DNA from: Bacteroidales bacterium
Lineage (GTDB): Bacteria > Bacteroidota > Bacteroidia > Bacteroidales > UBA7960
Direction: 5' to 3'
NCBI GenBank assembly: GCA_007123065.1
Contig: SKSI01000090.1
Span: 1-55,899 of the forward strand
DNA length: 55,899 nt
Shown: positions 1 to 7,645 of the stretch, in pieces
Layout: the number at the start of each line of letters is the position of its first letter
Numbering within the stretch: position 1 is the first letter of the stretch
Made by a program: the position numbers and the translations under genes
The notes under the pieces: generated by a model
Told to the model about the DNA's origin: nothing
The model's input: only the letters and a program-made list of their open reading frames with translations
Database searches by the model: none

Positions 1-51
1 ATAACACGGATAAAAACATTTTTTCATCGATCATCGAAAATCATCTTCACA

Positions 52-122
52 TTTGCACATCTTCACATCTGCTAATCTCCTAATCTGCACATCTGCTAAT
101 CTGCACATCTGCTAATCTGCAA
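52..122. repeat. 16-bp tandem repeat, intergenic
   Basis: A period-16 unit (TGCACATCTGCTAATC) occurs as two perfect adjacent copies at 86-101 and 102-117, with degenerate partial copies from about 52 to 85 and a fragment at 118-122. The same words reappear at 53131-53227, about 53 kb away. The rest of 1-193 holds only the terminator of the minus-strand operon; I see no gene in it. Too short and too regular for CRISPR (no spacers). Function unknown. Confidence 0.8.
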
Positions 123-132
123 TCTTCCAGCC

Positions 133-167
133 AACAAAAAACCGGCAGCTTCAAAAAAAGCTGCCGG
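133..167 (-). terminator. Rho-independent terminator of the YtxH/holin operon
   Basis: A 9-bp perfect stem (142-150 pairs with 159-167, CCGGCAGCT/AGCTGCCGG) with an 8-nt loop is followed on the minus strand by a T-rich tract (complement of the A run at 134-141). It lies about 30 nt past the stop of the last minus-strand gene. Confidence 0.85.
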
Positions 168-193
168 CTGTAAAAAACGATTAAGTAATTTCT

Positions 194-478
194 TCAATCA
201 TCCTCCATGGAGGTATAGCGAGGCTCCTCTTTTTTCTTGACTTTTTTATACAAAAAACGTCCCACCAAGCTTGTAATACCTGAAACCACGCTATAAATAA
301 AACGCAGGCGGTGCCCTGTTTTTTGAATAAAAGAAAACACCGTAAACATTCTGCCCAGAGCACCCAGGCTATCATTCATAGCATCCTCCGCACGCATCGA
401 CTCGTAGCGCAAACGCACCTTTTCCATTCTGATGTCGTGAAGGGTTTTGATGTTCCTTAAGCTTTCCGATAGCATCAT
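194..478 (-). CDS. Small conserved-type protein, last gene of YtxH-holin operon
   Basis: A 94-residue protein I do not recognise. It starts with two Met codons in a row; the ATG at 478 overlaps the stop of the upstream membrane gene in an ATGA arrangement, which points to translational coupling. The N-terminal half is charged and helical. Around residues 45-75 there is a moderately hydrophobic stretch (RFIYSVVSGITSLVGRFLY), then a lysine-rich tail (KKVKKKEEPR), so it may sit at the inner membrane face. It ends 27 nt before a clear terminator. The company of a YtxH protein and a holin-like protein suggests a membrane or stress role, but that is inference from context only. Confidence 0.75.
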   Translation of the reverse strand: MMLSESLRNIKTLHDIRMEKVRLRYESMRAEDAMNDSLGALGRMFTVFSFIQKTGHRLRFIYSVVSGITSLVGRFLYKKVKKKEEPRYTSMEDD

Positions 479-891
479 GACTGGTCCCTCCTCTCTTTTT
501 CATCAGCATCTTCGTCCAAAAAAATCTTAAGCATGATCCGGATTGCCAGCCTTCCGAAAATGGACTTTTTCCATATCAGGAAGATCCCTGTCAGCAAAAA
601 ATAGAAACCACTGACAATCAGTATACCATACAAAAGGGAATCCAATAGCTGTCCTACCAACAAAGCAGCTGCTCCTGAAAGAAACAGCAAAGCCAGAAGG
701 CAGGTGGTCAGAATAACGGCATTGGCCACTAAAATGGTCAGGAGCTTTACTGCCTTTTCAAAAGCCAATATCCCGTAATAGGAGATTTTTGTTTCCAGAT
801 ATTTACGGACATTGTCCTTTAATCCGGCAATTTGCTCCAATAACTCTTTGCCATCCATATAATGGAAGTTTAAATGATTACTTTTCTTCAA
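475..891 (-). CDS. Phage-holin-like (putative actinobacterial holin-X type) membrane protein
   Basis: A 138-residue protein with a charged N-terminus (residues 1-40), two long hydrophobic segments around 47-75 (VKLLTILVANAVILTTCLLA and onward) and 82-108, and an acidic C-terminus (DEDADEKERRD). This layout is that of the small holin-like proteins (often called phage holin family, PF07332-like) that in Bacteroidota accompany YtxH genes. There is no other phage gene near, so a lysis role is unlikely; an envelope role is more plausible. It overlaps YtxH by 14 nt upstream and the 94-aa gene by 4 nt downstream, so the three form one operon. Confidence 0.8.
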   Translation of the reverse strand: MKKSNHLNFHYMDGKELLEQIAGLKDNVRKYLETKISYYGILAFEKAVKLLTILVANAVILTTCLLALLFLSGAAALLVGQLLDSLLYGILIVSGFYFLLTGIFLIWKKSIFGRLAIRIMLKIFLDEDADEKERRDQS

Positions 892-1135
892 CTTCTTTGG
901 ATGCTTTTTTTACCCGCGACTTGGTTTCCTCGGCCACGCCACCAACATACTCTTTCAAGTCATCAAGTTTGCCACTCATCTGCTTTGAAAGCTCATCGGT
1001 ATATTCCTTTCCCTTCTCTTTGATTTTTTTGCGGGTTTCTTCTCCTGCGCCGGGGGCAAACAATAGTCCGGCAGCTACGCCAACTGCTGCGCCAAACACA
1101 AATCCAAACAATACTTTTCCACTTGAACTGCTCAT
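878..1135 (-). CDS. YtxH domain-containing protein
   Basis: An 85-residue protein with the YtxH pattern: an N-terminal glycine/alanine-rich membrane segment (VLFGFVFGAAVGVAAGLLFA, residues 8-27), the typical PGAGEETRKKIKEKG box directly after it, and an amphipathic lysine/glutamate helix to the end. YtxH proteins are small, membrane-anchored and often stress-induced; their biochemical job is not settled. First gene of a three-gene minus-strand operon. Upstream, 1136-1385 is AT-rich and holds only a lone TATATTTG word on the minus strand (1222-1215) without a matching upstream element. Confidence 0.88.
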   Translation of the reverse strand: MSSSSGKVLFGFVFGAAVGVAAGLLFAPGAGEETRKKIKEKGKEYTDELSKQMSGKLDDLKEYVGGVAEETKSRVKKASKEVEEK

Positions 1136-1385
1136 AATATCATCTTTTAAAGGTTAAACAATCGATTAAAAAGACATTTAAACAAAAAATTTAATGCCTT
1201 TTATCCATATATTACAAATATAACAAAATATCAGGACTCTTTGTTGTTATTTTATCATAAATATTGCCAAAACCCAACATTTTTAAACATTTTGCGTATA
1301 CGTTAGAAAAGATAATGCCTGATTTTTGATAATTACATTGCTTTTGTACACTTTTTGATACATATACTCACAAAACAAGCGATAC

Positions 1386-1880
1386 ATGATCAAAAAAAAT
1401 GTGTCCATTCATTATTATGAGATTGACAGCGTGGACTTGCTGCCCAAAGACGAGCAGGAGCTTGTTAGACTGGCCAGAGATATGACAAATGACGCTTACG
1501 CTCCATATTCTGTTTTTTATGTAGGTGCTGCTATATTGCTGGAAAATGGCAAGATGGTCAAAGGCTCGAATCAGGAGAATGGAGCCTATCCCAGCGGCCT
1601 TTGTGCTGAGCGGGTTGCGGCTTTTGCTGCATCTGCAAACCACCCCGGTGTAAGCATGAAGAAAATTGCCATTTGCGCACGTTCGAACAGACTGGAAGTA
1701 AAGAACCCGGTCTCCCCCTGTGGAGCATGCCGTCAGGTACTTCTTGAATATGAAAACCTGCAGAAGGAGCCATTGAAAATCCTTCTGGCAAGTGAAAACG
1801 GCAAAGTGATCGTGATTGACAAGGTGGATGACCTGCTGCCACTGTCCTTCTCCGGAAATGGGCTCAAACGCACCAGTTAA
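1386..1880 (+). CDS. cdd: Cytidine deaminase
   Basis: Hydrolytic deamination of cytidine/deoxycytidine to uridine/deoxyuridine in pyrimidine salvage, cytosolic. The 164-residue length suits the homotetrameric class. The zinc site is clear: CAERVA supplies the first zinc Cys and catalytic Glu, and PCGACRQVL supplies the other two Cys. The family's N-terminal substrate region (APYSVFYVGAAILLENG) is present. The start is the ATG that gives the usual N-terminal length. It stands alone between the divergent YtxH operon and the ChaN-like gene. Confidence 0.95.
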   Translation: MIKKNVSIHYYEIDSVDLLPKDEQELVRLARDMTNDAYAPYSVFYVGAAILLENGKMVKGSNQENGAYPSGLCAERVAAFAASANHPGVSMKKIAICARSNRLEVKNPVSPCGACRQVLLEYENLQKEPLKILLASENGKVIVIDKVDDLLPLSFSGNGLKRTS

Positions 1881-2002
1881 CCGGCAACAGTTCTGAACAT
1901 TCCGGGTTGTATGCGTGTTTTCAGTATGAATCGGGCATATGCCCCGGCAATCTGATTACCCCCACGGTTCATGCCAAAACAACAACATTAAAGACAAAAG
2001 AC

Positions 2003-2881
2003 ATGCACATCACCAAAACTTTCCTAACGCTGGCAGGTATCATCTTGATCTCCTTCGGTTTGTCGGCCCAGGATAAACCCGCCTATCAAATATTTCTGCG
2101 AGATGGGACGCTGTCATCCTACCATGAAATGCTCAATAAAGCACCTGAAAATCACGTGGTGCTTTTTGGGGAGCTGCACAACAACCCCATTGCACACTGG
2201 CTTCAATTTGAGCTGAGCAAAGATTTACATATGTATTACGACAGCTTGCTGGTTCTCGGTGCTGAAATGTTTGAAGCGGATAATCAGATCATTATTGATG
2301 AATATTTTGATGGAAAAATCCTTGAACGACATTTCAAGGCTGAAGCCAAACTCTGGAACAATTATGACACCGATTATCGCCCGCTGCTTGAGCTTGCCCG
2401 GGAAAACAACCTTAACTTCATTGCAACCAATATCCCCAGAAGGTATGCCGCGATGGTTCACAGGGGTGGTTTTGAAGCCCTTGACGCTCTCTCAGAACAG
2501 GCCCAAAAGTACATTGCCCCCCTGCCACCCCCTTACAACCCCGAGCTGCCCGGCTATAAAGCCATGCTGGAAATGGCAGGGATGCCGGCACACGGCAGTG
2601 ATAATTTTCCAAAGGCACAAGCCATCAAGGATGCCACCATGGCGCACTTCATCCTAAAGAACCTGCCCGATTCAGGCATTTTCGTGCACTTCAACGGCGC
2701 CTACCACTCCAATAATGACGAAGGGATCCAATGGTATTTAAATCAATATTCAGAGCAACCCCTTTTCATCATGACCATCAGCACAGTGGAACAAGAAAGT
2801 GTTGAACAACTCGATGAATCCTATCACGGACTGGCAGACTTTATCATAGCCGTTCCATCAACCATGACAAAAACCTATTAA
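2003..2881 (+). CDS. ChaN-family (haem-binding uptake-like) exported protein
   Basis: A 292-residue protein with a signal peptide (MHITKTFLTLAGIILISFG, cleavage near LSAQ) and one ChaN/DUF399-type domain. Conserved patches are VVLFGELHNNPIAHW near the N-terminus, GAEMFEADNQIIIDEY, IATNIPRRYAAMVHRGG and IFVHFNGAYHSNNDEG. ChaN of Campylobacter is an iron-regulated haem-binding lipoprotein of the Tiki/EreA fold; here there is no lipobox cysteine, so the protein is probably periplasmic or secreted. The ATG at 2003 is chosen because the frame upstream of it (open from 1907) would bury the signal peptide behind 32 unlikely residues. Function as haem binder is inferred from family only. Confidence 0.85.
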   Translation: MHITKTFLTLAGIILISFGLSAQDKPAYQIFLRDGTLSSYHEMLNKAPENHVVLFGELHNNPIAHWLQFELSKDLHMYYDSLLVLGAEMFEADNQIIIDEYFDGKILERHFKAEAKLWNNYDTDYRPLLELARENNLNFIATNIPRRYAAMVHRGGFEALDALSEQAQKYIAPLPPPYNPELPGYKAMLEMAGMPAHGSDNFPKAQAIKDATMAHFILKNLPDSGIFVHFNGAYHSNNDEGIQWYLNQYSEQPLFIMTISTVEQESVEQLDESYHGLADFIIAVPSTMTKTY

Positions 2882-2967
2882 CCACTGGGGACATTCCACA
2901 CAACCTCTCTGTTTAACCATTCCATAAAAAGAAAACCACAAATCCTAAGCGTTTTATTTTTTTGTGA

Positions 2968-2975
2968 TATATTTG
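2968..2975 (+). promoter_or_regulatory. Putative -7 element upstream of dprA
   Basis: TATATTTG fits the Bacteroidota -7 consensus TAnnTTTG and lies 20 nt before the GTG start of dprA. No good TTTG is seen 19-21 nt upstream, so this is a weak call. Confidence 0.3.
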
Positions 2976-2995
2976 TTCTTTTTTTATCCCAATTT

Positions 2996-4105
2996 GTGAA
3001 AGAAGCACTTTTATATCAGATTGCCATAAACAATATCGCTGGAATAGGAGGAGTTACCGCCAAGCGGCTGATCTCCTATTGCGGAAGCGTTGAACAGGTC
3101 TTCAAAGAGAAAAAAGATGCCCTGTTGAAAATTCCGGGCATTGGTGAAAACCTGGCAAAAGCCGTAAGGAAAGGAGCTGCATTTGATCGGGCCGAGAAAG
3201 AGATCAGGTTCATCGAAAAGCACAAGATAAAATCCCTGTTTTACCTCGACAAGGATTACCCTTCCCGGTTAAAGCAATGTGAAGACGGCCCTTTGTTGTT
3301 ATTCGTTAAAGGCAAAGCATGTCTTAACGAACCTAAAATGCTGGCGGTTGTTGGCACACGAAACATGACAGATTACGGACGCAGCCATTGTGAGTCGATA
3401 ATCACCGAACTGTCAGCCTTTGCTCCCGTTATCGTCAGCGGTCTTGCTTATGGTGTGGATGCCTGTGCCCATAAAGCCGCCCTCAAGAACAAGCTGCAAA
3501 CCATTGCAGTGCTCGCCCACGGACTCGACAGGATCTATCCGTTTCTACATCACAAGCTTGCGCAGTCAATTATTGACCAGGGCGCACTGGTAACCGATTT
3601 TTTAACCGGCAACAAGCCGGACAGGGAAAACTTCCCAAAGCGTAACCGGATCATCGCCGGACTTTGCGACGGCATCATCGTGGTGGAGGCAGCTGAAAGC
3701 GGCGGGGCGCTAATAACTGCAAACATCGCCAACAACTATAACCGCGACGTGTTTGCCATACCCGGGAGAACACAAGACACTTACAGCCAGGGATGCAACA
3801 AACTAATCAAAATACATAAGGCACATCTGCTCGAATCGGCCATCGACCTGCAATACATCATGAACTGGGAGCCAGGGAAAAACCATAAAAAAGGTTTGCA
3901 GCAATCATTATTCATCACCCTCACCGAAGAGGAAAAAAAGATGACCGAATATTTGAAACAACATGGCGAACCGGGTATAGATCAGATTGTTTCAGGAACA
4001 GGCTTCAACCTCAGCAAAGCAACCTCCATTCTGCTCAGTCTAGAGTTTAAAGAAGTGGTTAAACCCCTGCCTGGAAAAACTTACAGGCTGAATATCCTTC
4101 CTTAA
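2996..4105 (+). CDS. dprA: DNA-processing protein DprA (Smf)
   Basis: Binds incoming single-stranded DNA and loads RecA during natural transformation. The 369 residues show, in order, an N-terminal helix-hairpin-helix region (GIGGVTAKRL and IPGIGENLAKAV), the Rossmann-like core (LAVVGTRNMTDYG, VIVSGLAYGVDACAH, NFPKRNRIIAG, ESGGALITA, FAIPGRTQDTYSQGCN) and a C-terminal winged-helix part (residues about 310-369). The start is GTG at 2996, giving the family-typical MKEALLYQIA N-terminus. With comF at 29.9 kb it is one of two competence-type genes in the window; both are also kept in species not known to be competent. Confidence 0.95.
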   Translation: MKEALLYQIAINNIAGIGGVTAKRLISYCGSVEQVFKEKKDALLKIPGIGENLAKAVRKGAAFDRAEKEIRFIEKHKIKSLFYLDKDYPSRLKQCEDGPLLLFVKGKACLNEPKMLAVVGTRNMTDYGRSHCESIITELSAFAPVIVSGLAYGVDACAHKAALKNKLQTIAVLAHGLDRIYPFLHHKLAQSIIDQGALVTDFLTGNKPDRENFPKRNRIIAGLCDGIIVVEAAESGGALITANIANNYNRDVFAIPGRTQDTYSQGCNKLIKIHKAHLLESAIDLQYIMNWEPGKNHKKGLQQSLFITLTEEEKKMTEYLKQHGEPGIDQIVSGTGFNLSKATSILLSLEFKEVVKPLPGKTYRLNILP

Positions 4106-4136
4106 AGCATGGCGTACAAAGTCATCTCACTTCACT

Positions 4137-4166
4137 TGCAATATATACAGCAGAGCGCTATCTTTG
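4137..4166 (+). promoter_or_regulatory. Bacteroidota-type promoter upstream of the octamer array and ftsX
   Basis: TTG at 4137-4139, a 19-nt spacer and TATCTTTG at 4159-4166 match the -33/-7 pattern. Transcription would begin near 4173, just before the (AACTAAAC) array, and run through the decayed ORF to ftsX. If right, the ftsX operon has a leader of nearly 380 nt. Confidence 0.55.
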
Positions 4167-4180
4167 CAGACAACCTAAAC

Positions 4181-4244
4181 AACTAAACAACTAAACAACT
4201 AAACAACTAAACAACTAAACAACTAAACAACTAAACAACTAAAC
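4181..4244 (+). repeat. Eight perfect copies of an 8-bp tandem repeat
   Basis: The octamer AACTAAAC is repeated exactly eight times, with one imperfect copy just before (4172-4180). It begins about 8 nt after the inferred transcription start of the ftsX leader, so copy-number change by slippage could alter the 5' end of that transcript. A three-copy version of the same octamer sits at 35383-35406. It lies in the gene-poor stretch 4106-4548, which otherwise holds the promoter at 4137-4166 and a decayed ORF at 4268-4522. Confidence 0.9.
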
Positions 4245-4267
4245 ATACAGATCAGATCAGTCTCGGT

Positions 4268-4522
4268 TTGGGATCCCGGTTTTTCAAGATACTTACACGT
4301 GCACTGGATTCGAAGTATCATGCCGGTTATTTTCCCTGGTTGGTTCTCTATCATACAAATCTGTCGAACTTTGGAAAAACAATCCATGAGGTGATCACCA
4401 CAACAGGCGGAGCGGTGAGTTCATACACCGGTGCCGGCGGCGGAGGCACCATGGGTGGCGGCGGAGGTGCCGCATCCGGAGGAGGTGGTGCCCGTTATGG
4501 TTTGTATCTGATATTTTCGTAA
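4268..4522 (+). pseudogene. Possible remnant of a glycine-rich-tailed membrane protein
   Basis: An 84-codon frame with no good start (TTG, no ribosome site; the frame is open from 4235). The C-terminal half is strikingly glycine-rich (AVSSYTGAGGGGTMGGGGG, then AASGGGGAR), like the C-terminal tails of DUF2207 or TPM-domain membrane proteins of Bacteroidota. The first 45 residues do not look like a complete domain. I read it as the 3' remnant of such a gene, left between the octamer repeat and ftsX. It might also be a chance frame; confidence is low. Confidence 0.35.
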
Positions 4523-4548
4523 TTTCGCTGCGAAGAAAATCACAATTT

Positions 4549-5430
4549 ATGGCCAGACAGGAAGACAAAATAATTGGCAGACGGCTGAGGTCCTCTTACA
4601 TCTCGACCGTAATGAGCATTACCCTTGTTTTGTTTGTCCTGGGACTGTTGGGTCTTATTATTCTTCAAGCACAACAGCTTTCTGACCGGGTTCGCGAAAG
4701 CATTGTCGTTTCTGTATTTCTTTCCGATAGCGCCACCGATAATGCAATCGGCAGGCTGCAATCGGAGTTGGAATCGATGCCTTCTGTGAATGAAACCGAC
4801 TACATTTCCCGCGACAATGCAGCCGAACAACTGATACAGGAGCTGGGAGAAGACTTTGTCGGATTTCTTGGATACAACCCCTTATCCGCATTGTTCCAGA
4901 TCCGGCTCAAAGCCGCATATACCAATCCCGACAGCCTGCTCCTCTTCGAAGAAAAAGTAGGCCGCAACCCAATTGTCACAGATGTTGATTATCAAAAATC
5001 GCTGGTACACCTGGTGAACGAAAATGTGAAACGGATCGGGATCGGCCTGCTGGCATTCAGCCTGCTATTGCTGATGATCGCCTTTGCACTGATCAACAAC
5101 ACCATAAGACTTAGTGTTTTCTCCAAACGTTTTTTGATCAAAAGCATGCAGTTGGTTGGAGCGACCCAGTCCTTTATCCGCCGTCCGTTTATTATACAGG
5201 GCGTTTTACAGGGCGTCATAGGGGCGCTGATTACAATATTACTGCTTACTGCAACACTGTATGCCGGGCAGAGACAAATTCCGGAAATCACTATGTTTTA
5301 TGAATTGCAAATGCTGGGAATACTTTTCGCAGGCGTACTTTTGCTTGGGATTATTATCAGTTATATCTCTACCTATTTTGCAGTCAGAAAATATCTGAAA
5401 ATTAAAACAGACTTTTTATATTACTATTGA
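4549..5430 (+). CDS. ftsX: Cell division protein FtsX
   Basis: Membrane partner of the FtsE ATPase; in other bacteria the pair transmits divisome signals to peptidoglycan hydrolases. The 293 residues give one N-terminal membrane helix (about 21-43), an extracytoplasmic domain (45-160) with the family's VVSVFLSDSA opening, and three C-terminal helices (about 162-185, 215-240, 258-282) of the FtsX permease fold, with KSMQLVGATQSFIRRPF between them. ftsE is not adjacent, as is usual in this phylum. First gene of ftsX-DUF3098-uppP-truB; the next gene begins 1 nt after its stop. Confidence 0.93.
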   Translation: MARQEDKIIGRRLRSSYISTVMSITLVLFVLGLLGLIILQAQQLSDRVRESIVVSVFLSDSATDNAIGRLQSELESMPSVNETDYISRDNAAEQLIQELGEDFVGFLGYNPLSALFQIRLKAAYTNPDSLLLFEEKVGRNPIVTDVDYQKSLVHLVNENVKRIGIGLLAFSLLLLMIAFALINNTIRLSVFSKRFLIKSMQLVGATQSFIRRPFIIQGVLQGVIGALITILLLTATLYAGQRQIPEITMFYELQMLGILFAGVLLLGIIISYISTYFAVRKYLKIKTDFLYYY

Positions 5431-5431
5431 T

Positions 5432-5737
5432 ATGAAAAAACAAGAAGGAAGTGTATTGTTGTTCGACAAACACAAGTATACCTGGTTGATTATCGGATTG
5501 GTTGTTACTGCACTCGGATTTTTGCTTATGATCGGGGGTAAAAGCGACGACCCATATGTGTTTGATGAGGCAATTTTTAGTTTTCGCAGAATCACACTTG
5601 CGCCTATCCTTGTGCTCGGGGGTTATGTGATTCAGATATATGCCATCATGAAAAAAACCACCAACAAACCGGATGACCCAAAGGGGAAAAGACCTGCCAC
5701 TCCTATTAAAACAGATTTCAAAAAACATAAAAAATAA
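5432..5737 (+). CDS. DUF3098 small membrane protein
   Basis: A 101-residue protein with two membrane segments, about residues 14-33 (YTWLIIGLVVTALGFLLMIG) and 49-68 (ITLAPILVLGGYVIQIYAIM), and a basic C-terminal tail. It sits between ftsX and uppP, exactly where the DUF3098 protein is found across Bacteroidota; function unknown. Its ATG is 1 nt after the ftsX stop, so it is very likely translated from the same message and may act with FtsX. Confidence 0.88.
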   Translation: MKKQEGSVLLFDKHKYTWLIIGLVVTALGFLLMIGGKSDDPYVFDEAIFSFRRITLAPILVLGGYVIQIYAIMKKTTNKPDDPKGKRPATPIKTDFKKHKK

Positions 5738-5745
5738 ATTATTGA

Positions 5746-6543
5746 ATGAGCTGGTTAGAAGCCTTTATCCTCGGTCTTTTACAAGGTCTCACTGAGTTTC
5801 TTCCCGTAAGCAGCAGCGGACACCTTGAGCTTGGCGGCGCGTTATTCGGACTGGAAGACCCACACGATTTTTTTACATTTAACATCATTGTGCACGGAGC
5901 CACGTTTTTAAGCGTGGTAGTAGTTTTCTGGCGCGACATCTACTCTTTGACAGCCAACTTTGTTCGTTTCAAATGGAATCCTGAAATGAAGTTCGCATTA
6001 TTGCTGCTCGCTTCTGCAGTGCCTACCGGGATTGTCGGACTTTTGTTTGAAGAAAAAATTGAAAGCATCTTTGAAGGCCGGATTGTATTTGTTGGCTTTA
6101 TGCTTCTTGTTACGGCTACATTACTGTTTCTGACCAGGTTTGTACCCCAAAACAACAATAGCGTTACTCTGAAAACCGCGTTGATCATTGGTTTGGCGCA
6201 GACCCTGGCCATTCTGCCCGGTATCAGCCGCAGTGGTGCCACGATCAGCACGGCACTGTTTTTTGGAATTGAACGGGGCAAAGCCATCCGTTTTTCATTT
6301 CTGATGGTACTCATTCCAATATTTGGGGCCAACTTTCTTAAGATTTTGCGGATGTCGGAAGCCGCGGGAAGCTCAACGATGGAGTTTACACCTATGATCA
6401 TCGGTGCTGTTACTGCCTTCTTAGCCGGGGTGGTCGCGTGCAGGTGGATGCTTCAGATTGTACGCAAGGGAAACATCGCTTACTTTTCTATTTATTGTGC
6501 GGTGATTGGCTTGACGGCAATCATCGCCGGCAGCCTTATGTAA
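5746..6543 (+). CDS. uppP: Undecaprenyl-diphosphatase UppP (BacA family)
   Basis: Dephosphorylates undecaprenyl pyrophosphate to recycle the lipid carrier for peptidoglycan and O-antigen building; integral inner-membrane enzyme. The 265 residues show both active-site boxes: GLTEFLPVSSSGHL (residues 14-27) and LPGISRSGATIST in the second half, plus several hydrophobic helices. It begins 8 nt after DUF3098 and ends 3 nt before truB, so it is inside the same operon. Also known to give bacitracin tolerance when overproduced in other species. Confidence 0.96.
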   Translation: MSWLEAFILGLLQGLTEFLPVSSSGHLELGGALFGLEDPHDFFTFNIIVHGATFLSVVVVFWRDIYSLTANFVRFKWNPEMKFALLLLASAVPTGIVGLLFEEKIESIFEGRIVFVGFMLLVTATLLFLTRFVPQNNNSVTLKTALIIGLAQTLAILPGISRSGATISTALFFGIERGKAIRFSFLMVLIPIFGANFLKILRMSEAAGSSTMEFTPMIIGAVTAFLAGVVACRWMLQIVRKGNIAYFSIYCAVIGLTAIIAGSLM

Positions 6544-6546
6544 AAA

Positions 6547-7266
6547 ATGCAGACGAAAGAAGCATTCAGTGAGTCGATTCGTGAAGGTAAAATGATGTTC
6601 ATCGATAAACCCTATCGCTGGACATCCTTTGATGTGGTAAATAAATTAAAGGCACTGCTACAACACCGGCTGGGATTAAAAAAAATAAAAGTGGGACACG
6701 CAGGCACGCTTGACCCGCTTGCAACCGGACTGTTGATCATCTGCACGGGAAAAGCAACAAAGCAAATCGAACAATTCCAGGTTCTTGACAAAACATATAC
6801 CGGCACATTCTATACCGGGAAAACAACACCTTCCTTTGACCTTGAAACAAGTCCTGACAAAGAATATCCAACAGCGCACATCACAAAGGAACTTGCTGAA
6901 AAAACAGCCGGAGTTCTTACCGGTCCGCAACAACAAATCCCACCTCTTTTTTCGGCAAAAAAGATTGGAGGAGAACGGGCTTATACCTTTGCCCGCAAAG
7001 GTAAGGACACAGTCCTGAAAGCCAACCTTGTTCATATTAAAACGTTTGAAATCACAGAATTTGACCTGCCAAATATCCATTTTAGGGTTCAATGCAGCAA
7101 GGGGACCTATATCAGGGCCCTGGCAAGAGATTTTGGGGAAGCCATGAACAGTGGTGCTTATCTTGCTGCACTCAGACGTACACATATTGGACAGTATGAC
7201 GTGACCAATGCCTGGAGCATACAAACCATGACAGACATGATCAATTCATTCGAAGACCAGGCATAA
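6547..7266 (+). CDS. truB: tRNA pseudouridine-55 synthase TruB
   Basis: Makes pseudouridine 55 in the T loop of tRNAs. The 239 residues carry the catalytic-aspartate box HAGTLDPLATGLL, the PPLFSAKKIGGERAY region, and the C-terminal CSKGTYIRALARDFGE motif. It is short for the family because, like other Bacteroidota TruB, it lacks the C-terminal PUA extension. It follows uppP by 3 nt. Downstream is a 379-nt stretch with a repeat array before queA, so the historic truB-queA neighbourhood is interrupted here. Confidence 0.95.
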   Translation: MQTKEAFSESIREGKMMFIDKPYRWTSFDVVNKLKALLQHRLGLKKIKVGHAGTLDPLATGLLIICTGKATKQIEQFQVLDKTYTGTFYTGKTTPSFDLETSPDKEYPTAHITKELAEKTAGVLTGPQQQIPPLFSAKKIGGERAYTFARKGKDTVLKANLVHIKTFEITEFDLPNIHFRVQCSKGTYIRALARDFGEAMNSGAYLAALRRTHIGQYDVTNAWSIQTMTDMINSFEDQA

Positions 7267-7302
7267 AAACACTTTACGGCGTAGGGATCTTTGTTCGTTG
7301 CT

Positions 7303-7427
7303 TGTTGGCATTTTGCGCTGCGCGCGTCATTCAGGCTTCGCCTTGTCATTTATTGTCATTTTGCGCTGCGCGCGTCATTCAGGCTTCGCCTTGTCATTTG
7401 TTGGCATTTTGCGCTGCGCGCGTCATT
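7303..7427 (+). repeat. 48-bp direct repeat, about 2.6 copies
   Basis: The word CATTTTGCGCTGCGCGCGTC recurs at 7309, 7357 and 7405, an exact 48-nt period. The unit also holds ATTCAGGCTTCGCCTTGTC and the GC-rich self-complementary GCGCTGCGCGC. Because 48 is a multiple of 3 the array makes a spurious open frame. It fills part of the gene-free stretch 7267-7645; positions 7428-7561 hold nothing I can identify, and the queA promoter follows at 7562-7593. Confidence 0.9.
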
Positions 7428-7561
7428 AAGATGGCTGTTTTTTCCTGCCAAAGCTAAAAGCAAAAAGCTGATAAGATCTCCGTTTTCAGCTCCAAAATAT
7501 CGGATCCCAGCTCCTGTTTTATTTTTCATTTCACATTTTTAAGTATTTTATTGCCCAAACT

Positions 7562-7593
7562 ATTGACAACGGCCTTCTGATGTATTATCTTTG
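7562..7593 (+). promoter_or_regulatory. queA promoter (-33/-7)
   Basis: ATTG at 7562-7565, a 20-nt spacer and TATCTTTG at 7586-7593 give a close match to TTTG-N20-TAnnTTTG. Transcription would start near 7600, some 45 nt before the queA ATG. It gives queA-ispD its own promoter, separate from truB. Confidence 0.62.
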
Positions 7594-7645
7594 CAAACCT
7601 TTCCCCAAAGGCATTGGTTAAACTTTTACCGACGAATATTTCACA

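Noticed and set aside
52..122. CRISPR array at the left end, and likewise at 4181-4244
   Set aside because: Repeats of 16 and 8 bp are directly adjacent, with no spacers and no cas genes in the window.
789..1157. A 122-codon plus-strand frame over the YtxH and holin genes
   Set aside because: Antisense to two well-supported genes that form an operon with a terminator.
1215..1222. A TATATTTG word on the minus strand as promoter of the YtxH operon
   Set aside because: No TTTG at 19-21 nt upstream, and the region is so AT-rich that the word may occur by chance.
7291..7542. An 83-codon plus-strand frame with repeated HFALRASFRLRLVI units
   Set aside because: It is only the 48-bp repeat read in frame (48 is a multiple of 3). 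The codons have no other support.
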